Source: an uncultured Psychrobacter sp. (GTDB lineage Bacteria; Pseudomonadota; Gammaproteobacteria; Pseudomonadales; Moraxellaceae). From it: 64,000 nucleotides of DNA. The stretch is from the NCBI RefSeq assembly GCF_947500265.1, contig NZ_CANMRN010000011.1, positions 1 to 64,000 of the forward strand, written 5' to 3'. Below the pieces are notes generated by a model, which saw only the letters and a program-made list of their open reading frames with translations, had not been told where the DNA came from and searched no databases. Shown one piece after another: positions 55,256 to 64,000 of this stretch. Position 1 is the stretch's first letter. Each line of letters starts with the position of its first letter. The position numbers were made by a program, and so were the translations under genes.

Positions 55256-56092
55256 ATGAGCATAGATACGGATAGAGTGTTGCTTGAATTTGATAACCTA
55301 TGGGTACATAGCCAACGGACGATACGTACTCATAGCATTAAAGATAGCAAAGAAGCCTCGAATAAAATCTCTATGCCGTCTAGCATTTATCAAAAATGGA
55401 CAAGCAAGCTAACCGCAAACACTTCACTAGATAAAGAACCATCAACTCCTGCTCTAGCACTAATAAGTGGTGCAAGCGGTACGTTATTGTCAGGGCAAGT
55501 CACTGTTTTGACAGGAGCGTCTGGTAGCGGTAAATCAGTACTATTGCGAGTATTGGCAGGATTATTACCAATGAGCAGCGGTACTGTTCGTTTGCACGAT
55601 GACACGTCGAGTAATGTTTATCACGATATGCATGAGACTGCGCCTATACGGTGGCGCCAGCAGGTCGCCCTACTTGCTCAGCATCCACAACTGTTAGACG
55701 GTAGTGTCCTTGAAAACTTACAAATGCCTTATCAATTATATGCTCACCAATCGCAGACTTTTGACATAGACTGGCATGTTGCTCAGCTTGAACACTTAGA
55801 TAGAAGTGCAGATTTTTTGCAACAAGACGCTAAGCATTTATCTGGTGGCGAGCGCCAACTGGTCAATACATTACGTCTATTGCAACTCAGTCCACAAGTT
55901 CTATTGCTAGATGAACCAACTGCTGCTTTGGACATGGACACTTCAGCACAGCTAGTCAACTTACTTATCAACTGGTTGCACGCAGATGCACAGCGTACAC
56001 TCCTATGGGTGACTCACGACACAAAAGATATTATGCCTTTGGCAAATAGACACTGGCATATGCAAGCAGGTGTGCTCACTGCAGACTCTTGA
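55256..56092 (+). CDS. ABC transporter ATP-binding protein, FetA-like
   Basis: Cytosolic ATPase of 278 residues. Walker A is GASGSGKS, the signature LSGGERQ, Walker B VLLLDEPTAALD, and the H-loop is in LLWVTHDTKD. A ~45-residue Ser/Lys-rich insertion lies between the first strand and Walker A, which is unusual for this family. The next gene encodes a FetB-like permease. FetAB exports iron in E. coli and protects from peroxide; that role is an inference here. Confidence 0.88.
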   Translation: MSIDTDRVLLEFDNLWVHSQRTIRTHSIKDSKEASNKISMPSSIYQKWTSKLTANTSLDKEPSTPALALISGASGTLLSGQVTVLTGASGSGKSVLLRVLAGLLPMSSGTVRLHDDTSSNVYHDMHETAPIRWRQQVALLAQHPQLLDGSVLENLQMPYQLYAHQSQTFDIDWHVAQLEHLDRSADFLQQDAKHLSGGERQLVNTLRLLQLSPQVLLLDEPTAALDMDTSAQLVNLLINWLHADAQRTLLWVTHDTKDIMPLANRHWHMQAGVLTADS

Positions 56093-56239
56093 CATCTTTT
56101 TGATTGGCAATATTTAATCAAATGAGTAAGTCGTCGTATAGTTGCTCAGACAATTTAACACGTTAATAACCTTAACCCTCACCTTGTATTATTACCATAA
56201 TTACTTCCTAAATAAGCTCATACGAGTGGTACGAATGAT

Positions 56240-57016
56240 ATGCAAATATTTCTCACTTATGGTGATATCGCTCTTGCTAGCAGCCTAATTATCATTGTAT
56301 TACTCATCTCTTGGCGCTTACGTTTAAAGCTAAGCAAGACCCTTTTGATAGCGGCATTTCGTACGATCATACAGCTTAGCTTTATTGGGCTAATACTGGC
56401 GTGGATTTTCGCACGTGAACAATGGTATGAAGTGCTACTTATCTTAACGGTCATGACTTTAATTGCAGCAAGTGCCGCCAAGAATCGTGTTAAACGCAGC
56501 TATAAAGGGTTATTAACAGATACGTTATTAGCAGTTGGCATCTCAGCAATATTAGTAACGGCGATTGCGATTATAGCGATTTTGAATGTTGAGCCTTGGT
56601 ATACACCACAATTCATTATTCCTATATTGGGTCTGATATTAGGAAACTCCCTGACTGCCATTTCGTTGACGAGCAATCAATTGATTGAATCCTTTCATGA
56701 GCAATCAGGGCGCATAGAAATGATGCTCAGTCTATCTGCTAAGCCATTCGAAGCCGTCCATGAACAGATAAAAGCAGCTATCACTAATGGCATGACCCCA
56801 ACCCTGAACTCTATGCTAGTCGTCGGTATTGTTAGCTTACCAGGCATGATGACGGGTCAAATCCTAGCGGGCGCCGATCCCTCTCAAGCCGTACGCTATC
56901 AAATAGTCACTATGTTCCTGATATGTGTCAGCAGCACGCTTGGCTGCACCATCAGTGCCTTACTTATTTATCGAAGATTCTTTAATAAAAAAGATCAATT
57001 CATTTTACCGCGATAA
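56240..57016 (+). CDS. ABC transporter permease, FetB-like
   Basis: Membrane protein of 258 residues with six to seven hydrophobic segments. AAFRTIIQLSFIGLILAWIF, PILGLILGNSLTAISLTSNQ and GIVSLPGMMTGQILAGADPS are signatures of the FetB (YbbM/UPF0014) family. It follows the ATPase gene by 147 bp and on the same strand, forming a two-gene exporter. Confidence 0.9.
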   Translation: MQIFLTYGDIALASSLIIIVLLISWRLRLKLSKTLLIAAFRTIIQLSFIGLILAWIFAREQWYEVLLILTVMTLIAASAAKNRVKRSYKGLLTDTLLAVGISAILVTAIAIIAILNVEPWYTPQFIIPILGLILGNSLTAISLTSNQLIESFHEQSGRIEMMLSLSAKPFEAVHEQIKAAITNGMTPTLNSMLVVGIVSLPGMMTGQILAGADPSQAVRYQIVTMFLICVSSTLGCTISALLIYRRFFNKKDQFILPR

Positions 57017-57477
57017 TTTTGGCATCTATATCCCTTTGCGTTTTATCAGCTCATCAATATTAGCTATTTAATACTTCATTTATGAGATAACAAAGTCAAT
57101 ATATTCTTATAAGTTAATATATGTACTGATCAGTATCGCTTACTGTTATTGTTTTAGACTAAATTCATGCTAATGTATTGCTCAAATGTATCGTTTTTTT
57201 GATACTTTATTTGTAAGTTGCAGATAAATATTTTTAGAACGAGCATTATTTTTATTACTGAACTTTTTATTTATTTGTTCTATTTAATGCTTTATATAAA
57301 TACTCATTGAATAAAATGCTGTGACAGCAGCAAAAAAACTAGCTATTAATCAATAGACAGGGATGCTATTGATTACGGTAGATACCACTTAAATAAGTAG
57401 TGGTTTGTACCATTGATAGATTGACAACTACCTTTTTAAAATACTTTAGCCTATATCAAATCGCAAGGATGCTAACT
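57017..57477. other. Upstream region of the first acyl-CoA ligase gene
   Basis: A 461-bp very AT-rich stretch. It contains a 26-base block at 57167-57192 that is repeated upstream of the second ligase gene (22 of 26 bases the same), and an ACCACT/AGTGGT repeat at 57386-57405. No open frame was recognised. Confidence 0.5.
57167..57192 (+). repeat. Conserved upstream block, copy 1
   Basis: ATGCTAATGTATTGCTCAAA and the next six bases match the block at 59474-59499 at 22 of 26 positions. Each copy ends about 290 bp before its ligase ATG, which suggests a duplicated regulatory element. Confidence 0.6.
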
Positions 57478-59175
57478 ATGATATCGAACAAACCTTGGCT
57501 TTCTCAATATCCAGCCGGTGTGCCAAAAACCATTAACCCCGATAGATATAGCAGCATTATGGAGCTGTACGAAGAATGCTTCGATCGCTTCCGTGGACAT
57601 CCGATGAGCATTTGTATGGGAGTGACTCATACTTATGGTGATATTGATAATGCTTCGATGGCAGTCGCCGCTTGGCTACAGAACCAAGGCTTGCCAAAAG
57701 GTAGTGTCGTCGCTCTCATGATGCCAAACGTTCCACAGTATCTACCAACTATGATTGGGATATTGCGTGCAGGCTATGTATGCACCCCTGTCAACCCGCT
57801 ATATACTGGCCGAGAATTGCGCCATCAGCTTAACGATTCTGGTGCTCAAGCAATTTTTGTGGTCGATAACTTTGCCCAAGCGCTTGAGCAAGTCATTGAA
57901 GAAACGGCTATCAAACGTGTCATCCTATCGAAAATGGGCGATATGATGGGTTTAAAAGGTATTTTGGTCAATACAATTATTCGTCAGGTCAAACGCTTAG
58001 TACCCAAGTACAATCTTAATGATCCTAAGTACCACGTCACTAAATTCCCTGAAGTATTGAAAAAAGGTAAAAACCTACCTTTTCAGCAACCAAAAATGTC
58101 TTTGGATCAAAAAGCATTTTTACAATATACAGGCGGTACCACAGGTCTTTCGAAAGGCGCTATTTTGTCACAGCGTAATATCGTAGCAGCAGCGATGCAA
58201 TCCGAGGCATGGACCCGCCCTATTACGTCAGAAATCAACGAAGTGTATATCAATATGGTAATGGCGCTGCCGCTCTATCATATTTTTGCATTCATGCTGA
58301 GTTTACTTGGTATGCGCTCAGGCTATACCTTTATACTAGTACCTAATCCACGTGATATTCCTGGATTTGTTAAAACCTTATCAAAACAACCGTTCCATAT
58401 TTTCCCTGCAGTCAACACACTCTTTAAGGGGCTGCTCGATAATCCTAACTTTAAAGATTTGGACTTTAGCTCTTTACGTATCTCACAAGCTGGTGGTATG
58501 GCGGCTACTGAGCAAACTGCGAATCGCTGGTTAGAAGTGACTGGCTGCGCGATGATCGAAGGCTGGGGTATGACAGAAGGCGTTGCAGTCGGCACTGCTA
58601 ACGTTATTACCAATCGTGAGTTTAACGGTACTATCGGTGTACCGGCACCTGGCGTAGATGTCATTATTATCGATGAAGACGGTAGACATGTAGATCTAAA
58701 TGAAGGGGGCGAGCTCTGTATTAAAGGCCCTAACGTAACCTCTGGATACCTGAACAGAGACAGTAGTGCTGACTTTACTAGTGATGGTTATTTCCGCACT
58801 GGTGATATTGTCAGTATGGATGACAAGGGTTATATCAAACTGCTAGATCGTAAGAAAGACATGATCTTGGTTTCAGGATTTAACGTATTCCCTAATGAAA
58901 TCGAGTCTGTGATGCTTGACTGTGATGGTATTCTTGACTGCGCGGTAATTGGTATTCCTGATAGTCATCAAGGTGAAGCGGTCAAAATATACGTAGTACC
59001 TGAAGACAATAACGTTACCAAAGAAGTGATTACGGACTTTGCATTAGATAATCTAACGGGTTATAAGTGTCCACGCCACATCGAGTTTGTGAGCGACCTA
59101 CCGAAGAGTAATGTCGGTAAAGTACTGCGTCAAAAATTGCATGAAAAACACAATGCAGACCATCCACAAAGATAA
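57478..59175 (+). CDS. fadD: Long-chain-fatty-acid CoA ligase, copy 1
   Basis: AMP-forming ligase of 565 residues (from the ATG at 57478 with AAGGA 8 bases upstream). It activates fatty acids with ATP and CoA. Motifs are YTGGTTGLSKGA (P-loop), IEGWGMTEG, DGYFRTGD, DRKKDMILVSGFNVFPNEIE and the catalytic Lys in PKSNVGKVLRQ. It is about 85% identical by eye to the downstream copy. The two may differ in chain-length range or induction. Confidence 0.93.
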   Translation: MISNKPWLSQYPAGVPKTINPDRYSSIMELYEECFDRFRGHPMSICMGVTHTYGDIDNASMAVAAWLQNQGLPKGSVVALMMPNVPQYLPTMIGILRAGYVCTPVNPLYTGRELRHQLNDSGAQAIFVVDNFAQALEQVIEETAIKRVILSKMGDMMGLKGILVNTIIRQVKRLVPKYNLNDPKYHVTKFPEVLKKGKNLPFQQPKMSLDQKAFLQYTGGTTGLSKGAILSQRNIVAAAMQSEAWTRPITSEINEVYINMVMALPLYHIFAFMLSLLGMRSGYTFILVPNPRDIPGFVKTLSKQPFHIFPAVNTLFKGLLDNPNFKDLDFSSLRISQAGGMAATEQTANRWLEVTGCAMIEGWGMTEGVAVGTANVITNREFNGTIGVPAPGVDVIIIDEDGRHVDLNEGGELCIKGPNVTSGYLNRDSSADFTSDGYFRTGDIVSMDDKGYIKLLDRKKDMILVSGFNVFPNEIESVMLDCDGILDCAVIGIPDSHQGEAVKIYVVPEDNNVTKEVITDFALDNLTGYKCPRHIEFVSDLPKSNVGKVLRQKLHEKHNADHPQR

Positions 59176-59223
59176 ACAAACATCAAAGTTTTAATTTTTC
59201 GAAAATTTGATTTTGTTTGCACT

Positions 59224-59260
59224 AAAGAGCATTTTACATTTAATGTAGAATGCTCTTTTT
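59224..59260 (+). terminator. Terminator after acyl-CoA ligase copy 1
   Basis: An AAAGAGCATT stem with its complement plus an inner TACATT/AATGTA stem, ending in T residues, about 50 bp after the stop. Confidence 0.85.
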
Positions 59261-59473
59261 ATATATTTACCTTCTGTCATTCAATTACGACACTACCCTA
59301 TTTTATATCAGCTATATGACATTTTTTGAATAAATTTCATGTTAATTACTTGATAAGAAAGTAAATTATTTGTCTAGGTAATTTCTGATTATTCAACATA
59401 TATTATTTTATTTATCAAATTTAACTGTAAACTATCAAGTTCTTGTATAAGAATAACAGGCACGGTTGTAGTT

Positions 59474-59499
59474 ATGTTAATGTATTGCCAAAATGTGTC
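59474..59499 (+). repeat. Conserved upstream block, copy 2
   Basis: ATGTTAATGTATTGCCAAAA and the next six bases form the partner of 57167-57192. It lies 298 bp before the second ligase ATG. Confidence 0.6.
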
Positions 59500-59796
59500 A
59501 CTATACTTTCTGTTATTTTGATCTTATATAATTATGACTCATATCGATTGATTAGCAGTATTTACTAGTAGCTATTTTCATTACCAAAACATTAATTGTT
59601 TTTTTAATCTGATGAGATATTTATGCTCTGTGGTTAAATCAAACTTTATAAGGGCCTCGTATTTTAGCAGTATGTGAATATATAGGATAACACTCGACAA
59701 TTTCTTGCTAACGGAACAGCAATTTAAATTGTTGACATGGATGTGACTACTTTTTTATAGAGCCTTAATTTATTTTAATATTTAAGGACGCTAATC

Positions 59797-61497
59797 ATGA
59801 CTATAGATAAACCTTGGCTTGCTCAATACCCAGAAAACGTACCTAAGACGATTAATCCGGATCAGTATGAAAGCCTCATAGAGTTATATGAAGAGTGTTT
59901 TAACCGCTTTCGTATGCATCCGATGTCTATCTGTATGGGTGTTACGCATACTTATGGTGATGTTGATACTGCTTCACTGGCAGTCGCAGCATGGTTACAG
60001 GCTCAAGGTTTACCTAAAGGCAGCGTAGTGGCTCTCATGATGCCGAACGTGCCACAATACCTACCGACTATGATTGGCATTTTGCGTGCAGGTTACGTTT
60101 GTACGCCAATAAACCCACTATATACAGGCCGTGAGCTGCGTCATCAATTAAATGACTCAGGCGCTCAGGTTATCTTTGTTGTTGACAACTTTGCTCAAGC
60201 CTTAGAGCAAGTCATTGAAGAGACCAATATCAAACGTATCGTGCTGTCAAAAATGGGCGATATGATGGGTCTAAAAGGTATTTTGGTCAATACGGTCATC
60301 CGTCAGGTCAAACGCTTGGTTCCTAAATACAACTTAAATGATCCTAAGTACAATGTTACTAAGTTCCCTGAAGTATTAAAAAAGGGAAAAAACCTACCGA
60401 TTCAAGCACCAAAGACTACCATACAACAAAAAGCTATTTTGCAGTATACAGGTGGTACGACTGGACTATCTAAAGGTGCTGTCTTAACACAGCGTAACGT
60501 TATAGCCGCTGCCATGCAATCAGAAGCATGGTTCCGCCCTGTGACCTCAGGTATCAACGAAGTATATATCAATATGGTTATGGCGTTACCGCTATATCAT
60601 ATTTTTGCCTTTGTTTTGAGTTTGCTCGGTATGCGTTCGGGCTATACCTTTATTCTAGTACCTAATCCGCGCGATATGCCAGGCTTTGTCAAAACCTTGT
60701 CAAAGCAGCCATTCCATATTTTCCCTGCGGTGAATACCTTGTTTAAAGGACTGCTTGATCAACCAAACTTTAAGAACCTAGATTTTAGCTCATTACATCT
60801 TTCTCAGGCTGGTGGTATGGCAGCCACTGAGCAAACTGCAGCACACTGGTTGGAAGTAACAGGTTGCCCAATGATTGAAGGTTGGGGTATGACGGAATGT
60901 GTGGCAGTAGGTACCAATAATATTATTACTGACCGAAAATTTAACGGTACTATTGGTATTCCAGGACCTAGCGTCGATGCTATTATCATCGATGATGAAG
61001 GTAATCGTCTTGGCATACATCAAGCTGGTGAAATGTGCATGAAAGGCCCTAACGTAACCTCTGGTTATTTCAATACAGACAATACCAATGACTTTACCAG
61101 TGATGGTTACTTCCGTACTGGTGATATCGTTAGCATGGATGAGAAGGGTTACTTTACTCTACTGGATCGTAAGAAAGACATGATCTTAGTCTCAGGCTTT
61201 AATGTATTCCCGAATGAAATCGAATCTGTCATGCTCGATTGTGATGGCATCGTCGATTGTGCTGTGATCGGTATTCCTGATGAAAATCAAGGTGAAGCGG
61301 TTAAGATCTATATCGTACCTGCCGATAACAATGTCACTAAAGAAGTCATCAAAGAATTTGCGCTGGACAATTTGACTGGTTATAAATGTCCACGCCATAT
61401 TGAGTTTGTCAGTGAATTACCAAAGAGTAATGTTGGTAAAATACTGCGTCAAAAATTGCGTGAACAGCATATGTCAGACAACCCTCAAACGTTGTAA
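59797..61497 (+). CDS. fadD: Long-chain-fatty-acid CoA ligase, copy 2
   Basis: AMP-forming ligase of 566 residues with the same motifs as copy 1 (YTGGTTGLSKGA, IEGWGMTEC, DGYFRTGD, DRKKDMILVSGF, PKSNVGKILRQ). Differences cluster in the first 20 residues, around residue 210, and in ~425-450. AAGGA lies 8 bases before the ATG. The tandem arrangement points to local duplication followed by divergence. Confidence 0.93.
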   Translation: MTIDKPWLAQYPENVPKTINPDQYESLIELYEECFNRFRMHPMSICMGVTHTYGDVDTASLAVAAWLQAQGLPKGSVVALMMPNVPQYLPTMIGILRAGYVCTPINPLYTGRELRHQLNDSGAQVIFVVDNFAQALEQVIEETNIKRIVLSKMGDMMGLKGILVNTVIRQVKRLVPKYNLNDPKYNVTKFPEVLKKGKNLPIQAPKTTIQQKAILQYTGGTTGLSKGAVLTQRNVIAAAMQSEAWFRPVTSGINEVYINMVMALPLYHIFAFVLSLLGMRSGYTFILVPNPRDMPGFVKTLSKQPFHIFPAVNTLFKGLLDQPNFKNLDFSSLHLSQAGGMAATEQTAAHWLEVTGCPMIEGWGMTECVAVGTNNIITDRKFNGTIGIPGPSVDAIIIDDEGNRLGIHQAGEMCMKGPNVTSGYFNTDNTNDFTSDGYFRTGDIVSMDEKGYFTLLDRKKDMILVSGFNVFPNEIESVMLDCDGIVDCAVIGIPDENQGEAVKIYIVPADNNVTKEVIKEFALDNLTGYKCPRHIEFVSELPKSNVGKILRQKLREQHMSDNPQTL

Positions 61498-61524
61498 TAC
61501 TTGCCCTGCTATTTCAGAGCAAAT

Positions 61525-61564
61525 AGAAGAAGTCCACTATTATTGTAGTGGGCTTCTTCTTTTC
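61525..61564. terminator. Bidirectional terminator between ligase copy 2 and the SDR gene
   Basis: A 15-bp stem AGAAGAAGTCCACTA with TAGTGGGCTTCTTCT (one T-G pair), a 6-base loop and a T-run on the plus strand. Confidence 0.85.
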
Positions 61565-61586
61565 AGCATTAAGAAAACCGATTTGA

Positions 61587-62456
61587 TTAGCTCAGTTTAT
61601 TCATTACCTGTAATGGCAAATGCTTCATCGCATGACTGACCATGGACCAAGGCAGGCTCGGCACACAGGCTTCATCCACACCCGCTTCGATAGCCGCGAC
61701 AATGGCTTTAGTACCAGTATCTGTATCGACTTCAAATGGCAATGGCTTAGAGCCTTCGTTGATTTCAGTGCGAATGTAGCCCGGGTAAATTGTAGAAACT
61801 TTGATAGGAAGATTGGTCAAAAGCATATCAGCACGAATGCCTTCTGCTAAGTGAGCCAGACCAGCTTTACTTGCACCATAGGTTGTCAGATGTCTGGGCA
61901 ATCCACGCATGGCTGACATGCTAGATATCACGACCAAATGCCCATTGTTCTGAGCACGGAAGATATTCATAGCGGCTTCACACTGTGCCAGTGCTGCTAC
62001 AAAATTGACATCAGCAGTGCGACGGTTGGTTTCAAAATGCCCTTTACCAATGCGGCGACTATCACCAATACCTGCATTAACCACTACTCGCTCAATGCTA
62101 CCGAAATCATCTGCAAAAGCATCAAACACTTGAAAAACCGTATCATAATCACTCACATCTAGTGCTTGGTATTCGACTCGGATATCAGGGTACTTGTCCA
62201 TCATTTCCGATTTTAGATGCTCTAAACGATCAATGCGACGCGCACATATGGCCAAGTTGTAGCCAAGGCTAGCAAATAGTCTAGCCATGCCCTCGCCCAG
62301 ACCTGAACTGGCACCTGTGATAAGCACCGTTTTACCGCTGCCTACTTGCTGCTTCTTCAAGTCCTTTAGATAACTTGCAGGTCGAACCGCGCCTACTATC
62401 TGGTTTTTGCTATGGCGCGCACTTTTAGCAACCAATTTTATTAATTTATTTTGCAT
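61587..62456 (-). CDS. Short-chain dehydrogenase/reductase
   Basis: NAD(P)-dependent oxidoreductase of 289 residues. The cofactor motif is TGASSGLGEGMARLF, the NAG motif VVNAGIG, and the catalytic set has Ser in VISSMSAM and YGASKAG (Tyr-x3-Lys). The ~40-residue N-terminal extension is basic. ICARR after the second strand suggests NADP preference. It is the last gene of a minus-strand run with a histidine phosphatase and an APH-family kinase, and could act like LvaD on hydroxyacyl-CoA intermediates (inference). Confidence 0.88.
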   Translation of the reverse strand: MQNKLIKLVAKSARHSKNQIVGAVRPASYLKDLKKQQVGSGKTVLITGASSGLGEGMARLFASLGYNLAICARRIDRLEHLKSEMMDKYPDIRVEYQALDVSDYDTVFQVFDAFADDFGSIERVVVNAGIGDSRRIGKGHFETNRRTADVNFVAALAQCEAAMNIFRAQNNGHLVVISSMSAMRGLPRHLTTYGASKAGLAHLAEGIRADMLLTNLPIKVSTIYPGYIRTEINEGSKPLPFEVDTDTGTKAIVAAIEAGVDEACVPSLPWSMVSHAMKHLPLQVMNKLS

Positions 62457-62578
62457 GTACCGTCCTTTGTATATCGATATTGCACAGAATCAAATTGGTA
62501 TTTCTTAGTATAAACGTCGATAAGGCTTATACTTTAAGCAGATATGACACTACATTATTCGCAAAATTACACGCAAAA

Positions 62579-63343
62579 TTATCGCCATGTCACGAATGGT
62601 TTACCATCAGAGAATAAATGACTGTATTCATTTAAAGACAACAAGCGAGAACTTTGATTCTTTAAAGTAATAGAGGTCACACCCGTATTAACCAAGCTTT
62701 TATTCAGCTGATAAGCGGTCTGACTGCCTTGTCGCAATAACTGGGCAGTGATTGCAGCGATGACGCCGCCTGAAGTGAATACGAGTACGGTGCTGTCCTG
62801 ATCTAAGCTCATGCTTGCTACTTTCGTACGTACTTGTTCAAGGGCTTGCTGTGCACGATTATTAAACTGTGGCCAGCTTTCAAGATAGTCTTGATCATTG
62901 TCACCAGCATGCCAGCGCTGCATCGCTTGATCAAATAGCTCAGCCAATCGCGTGGCTGGCGATTCTGCTTTGGCAATTTCAGCTGAGATGTCAGATCGAT
63001 TGCCCGATGCCGATGCTGACTTAACGAACACGTCTTTATGATTAAATTCATCAAATTGCGGCAGAATATAACTATCAGGCTGATCAAAGTTGATTACAGG
63101 CGCAACAGCTGTGCCATCGCTATTATTGGCATGTACAGACGATTGGTAACGCTCCCAAAAATGACGTGCTGAGTCTTGCTGCCGAACCAACCTACCAGTA
63201 AATATGGCATCAATACGGCGCTGCGTAGCTGCATAGTGCTGACCTAACATTTGTGCCTGAACAGTGCCTAGTTCTGAGAGTTGATCATAGTTTTCTTGTC
63301 CAAAAGACGCTTGGCCATGACGTGCTAAAAGTATGGTTGTCAT
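62579..63343 (-). CDS. Histidine phosphatase family protein
   Basis: Protein of 254 residues. The phospho-histidine motif is LLARHGQASFG, and the second catalytic His is not in the usual place; FTSGGVIAAITAQ stands where a typical V-x-H-G-G motif would be. The middle (~85-140) is a polar insertion. The GGVIAA segment is characteristic of the branch found next to ACAD/APH clusters. The missing second His is odd and may mean altered chemistry. It lies between the kinase and SDR genes. Confidence 0.82.
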   Translation of the reverse strand: MTTILLARHGQASFGQENYDQLSELGTVQAQMLGQHYAATQRRIDAIFTGRLVRQQDSARHFWERYQSSVHANNSDGTAVAPVINFDQPDSYILPQFDEFNHKDVFVKSASASGNRSDISAEIAKAESPATRLAELFDQAMQRWHAGDNDQDYLESWPQFNNRAQQALEQVRTKVASMSLDQDSTVLVFTSGGVIAAITAQLLRQGSQTAYQLNKSLVNTGVTSITLKNQSSRLLSLNEYSHLFSDGKPFVTWR

Positions 63344-63391
63344 AAATTATTACCTTTTATCATATTTGCTAAAGTACGGTTTGCTCAATGC

Positions 63392-64000
63392 TTACGCTTC
63401 AGGAGAGTCAGGTGCTTTTGCAAAATAACCTTTTGGTAAAATACTTTTGACCACTTTTTGAACAGGACTTGGTAACTGCTCAATAGCAGCAGCATCTACG
63501 CCTATGTCTTCTAAATGCGGCTGCACATGCGCATTGAATAAAGCTTCGCCTTCATATTGCGCAATTAATTTGAGACATTTAGCATGCATGACATGTATAA
63601 CGAGCCAAGCGTTTTTGAAAGCTGGATTGGTGGTTTGCTTATGATAATAACGATAGTAGATTTGCTGAATAATGCCTGAGAGGCGGAACAATCCGAACAC
63701 TTCATAAAAGGTCCAATTATCTATCTCTAAACCTGACTGTTTTAGATAATATTCGACCACTTCATCACGCGTCATCATGCCTTCTAAATGTGTTGGCTGA
63801 CGACGGAACTGCTGCATGATGATATTGTCATCTTCTTCAATCCAGTAAGCCAACGCACTACCTAAGTCCATCAGTGGATCGCCAAGGGTTGCCATCTCCC
63901 AGTCGAGCACGCCAATCACTTTGGTCGACTCATCCGCATCAAGTATGACATTGTCAAAGCGCCAATCATTATGAATGATACAAGTTTTGCTATCAGCTGG
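63392..64000 (-). CDS. APH-family phosphotransferase, ACAD10/11- and LvaA-like (partial)
   Basis: The frame runs off the right edge, so only the C-terminal ~202 residues are present. It stays open to base 64000, so the methionine codon at 63919 is internal. The kinase catalytic loop CIIHNDWRFDN (HxDxRxxN) and the metal motif VIGVLDWEMATLGDP are those of the APH branch that includes human ACAD11 and Pseudomonas LvaA, which phosphorylates 4-hydroxyacyl-CoA. The neighbouring SDR, phosphatase and acyl-CoA ligase genes fit that pathway (inference). Confidence 0.85.
   Translation of the reverse strand, partial: PADSKTCIIHNDWRFDNVILDADESTKVIGVLDWEMATLGDPLMDLGSALAYWIEEDDNIIMQQFRRQPTHLEGMMTRDEVVEYYLKQSGLEIDNWTFYEVFGLFRLSGIIQQIYYRYYHKQTTNPAFKNAWLVIHVMHAKCLKLIAQYEGEALFNAHVQPHLEDIGVDAAAIEQLPSPVQKVVKSILPKGYFAKAPDSPEA

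Larger units (their letters stand above)
59176..59796. other. Upstream region of the second acyl-CoA ligase gene
   Basis: A 621-bp AT-rich stretch holding the first ligase terminator at the left, the repeated 26-base block at 59474-59499 and probable promoters near the right end. No open frame or RNA was recognised. Confidence 0.5.

Noticed and set aside
63392..63919. A complete 175-residue gene starting at 63919
   Set aside because: The frame stays open to base 64000 and the catalytic HxDxRxxN motif lies upstream of that methionine, so the gene is a partial one.

Overview
This window reads as one chromosomal stretch of a Moraxellaceae gammaproteobacterium, most likely a Psychrobacter (inference). 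The grounds are a moderate, AT-leaning base composition, Asn/Asp/Thr-rich low-complexity insertions in housekeeping proteins, a fused tyrA-aroA gene beside hisC and pheA, and the phenylalanine/homogentisate gene set. No rRNA, tRNA, CRISPR array, prophage or complete insertion sequence was seen. The only mobile DNA recognised is one 158-bp MITE-like element and a decayed end of a related element.

Region 1 (1-10700) is a phenylalanine/tyrosine catabolic island. On the minus strand it holds an NhaC-type antiporter (partial), phhB, phhA and hpd. On the plus strand it holds a LysR regulator, an aromatic aminotransferase, fumarylacetoacetase, a single-domain VOC protein, an orphan TRAP solute-binding lipoprotein and maleylacetoacetate isomerase. 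A minus-strand IclR regulator faces the isomerase gene. Every step from Phe to fumarate plus acetoacetate is present except a classical homogentisate 1,2-dioxygenase (HmgA). The VOC gene sits where that enzyme would be expected.

Region 2 (11000-27100) is envelope-related and accessory. It has an acyl-CoA-dehydrogenase-fold flavoprotein, a 1174-residue trimeric autotransporter adhesin, a Cpx-like two-component system divergent from a CpxP/Spy-like protein, two large unrecognised tandem lipoproteins, gamma-glutamyltransferase and a stand-alone Mrr-like restriction endonuclease.

Region 3 (27400-44050) is mostly housekeeping: dnaE, a lone Hpt protein, trmJ, cysE, folB with a degenerate folK-like gene, rarD, the aromatic biosynthesis run pheA-hisC-tyrA/aroA, transaldolase, a small secreted protein, apt and a 54-residue rubredoxin.

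Region 4 (44050-57020) carries an alpha/beta hydrolase, the MITE, a WG-repeat protein, an EamA transporter, a uracil/xanthine permease, L-serine deaminase, a DUF4377-like lipoprotein, argJ, xthA, a YbgC-like thioesterase and a FetAB-like ABC pair.

Region 5 (57020-64000) has two tandem, nearly identical long-chain acyl-CoA ligases that share a conserved block far upstream. Facing them is a minus-strand run of APH-family kinase (partial), histidine phosphatase and short-chain dehydrogenase. Together these resemble the gene set for 4-hydroxyacyl-CoA phosphorylation (LvaA/ACAD11 type).
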